Source of the DNA: CALELF01 sp045617925
GTDB taxonomy: Bacteria; Synergistota; Synergistia; Synergistales; Synergistaceae
NCBI GenBank assembly: GCA_045617925.1
Contig: JAZLJR010000039.1
Coordinates: forward strand, 1 to 6,451
DNA length: 6,451 bases
Direction of reading: 5' to 3'
Shown here: in pieces, positions 6,309 through 6,451 of the stretch
Layout: the number at the start of each line of letters is the position of its first letter
How positions within the stretch are numbered: the stretch's first letter is position 1
The notes under the pieces: generated by a model
The model's input: the letters and a program-made list of their open reading frames with translations, nothing else
What the model was told of the DNA's origin: nothing
Databases searched by the model: none
Translations under genes and position numbers: made by a program

Positions 6309-6451
6309 TTAGCCCTCTAATAATTTATCAAAAAGCAATGCATGGCGCAATGATTTGTCAGACACAATTAAATTGTCTTGTCCACACGCAGACATTATAG
6401 CGTATGTAATGCAACATCCTGCAAGAATTATACCAGCACGTTTTGGTGCAA
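6309..6451 (-). CDS. Ppx/GppA-family phosphatase, C-terminal end (enters from right edge)
   Basis: The last 46 residues of a gene whose start lies beyond the right edge, ending with TAA at 6309-6311. The tail reads KRAGIILAGCCITYAIM, then a short link and LIVSDKSLRHALLFDKLLEG. This matches the end of the N-terminal actin-like phosphatase module of Ppx/GppA proteins (family pattern R-A-D-x-I-x-A-G followed by V-S-D-x-G-L-R-x-G-L-L), which hydrolyse polyphosphate or pppGpp. Ending directly after this motif suggests the short form, about 300 residues, without the extra C-terminal HD-like domain. It cannot be told whether it prefers polyphosphate or pppGpp. Four bases separate its stop from the ATG of the NAGPA gene, so the two form an operon whose promoter is outside the window. 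Confidence 0.82.
   Translation of the reverse strand, partial: APKRAGIILAGCCITYAIMSACGQDNLIVSDKSLRHALLFDKLLEG

Noticed and set aside
6394..6432. Two TATAAT hexamers on the minus strand (6394-6399 and 6427-6432), possible internal promoters for the NAGPA gene
   Set aside because: Both lie in conserved Ppx/GppA coding sequence (codons for Ile and neighbours), and neither has a good -35 box at 16-18 bases.

Overview
The window reads as AT-rich chromosomal DNA from a Gram-negative-type bacterium. It carries two short operons on the minus strand and one single gene on the plus strand. Spacing is tight, ribosome binding sites are clear (GAGG, AGGAG, GAGGG), two proteins have Sec signal peptides, and one gene belongs to the LplT-like transporter family found in diderm bacteria. 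The phylum cannot be fixed from sequence alone: Spirochaetota, Synergistota, Elusimicrobiota or Negativicutes would all be compatible. No RNA gene, insertion sequence, CRISPR array or phage gene is visible.

Layout. (1) Positions 1-2701, minus strand: an operon read from right to left as malQ (4-alpha-glucanotransferase), a YhcH/YjgK/YiaL-family sugar-handling protein, and the N-terminal part of an LplT-like major facilitator transporter that runs off the left edge. malQ and the YhcH-family gene overlap by 4 bases (ATGA), and 18 bases separate that gene from the transporter gene. A near-consensus sigma-70 promoter sits just upstream of malQ, and the spacer between its -35 and -10 boxes holds a perfect 19-base palindrome that looks like an operator. 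(2) Positions 2702-3013: a divergent, very AT-rich intergenic region with promoters for both sides. (3) Positions 3014-3778, plus strand: a secreted protein of unknown function with a C-terminal coiled coil. (4) Positions 3792-3830: a perfect 19-bp-stem hairpin between convergent genes, very probably a shared terminator. (5) Positions 3839-6451, minus strand: a large exported protein with a phosphodiester glycosidase (NAGPA) domain, set between long low-complexity arms and ending in a regular five-residue repeat. It lies 4 bases downstream of the 3' end of a Ppx/GppA phosphatase gene that enters from the right edge.

How they fit together. The malQ operon suggests control of maltodextrin metabolism, with the YhcH-family protein possibly acting on a sugar ring form; the transporter may simply be carried along for phospholipid recycling. 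The right-hand operon pairs a polyphosphate/(p)ppGpp phosphatase with an exported glycosidase, with no obvious biochemical link. No clearly new multi-gene system is present. The least ordinary items are the NAGPA protein with its Gln-based pentapeptide array and the operator-like palindrome inside the malQ promoter.
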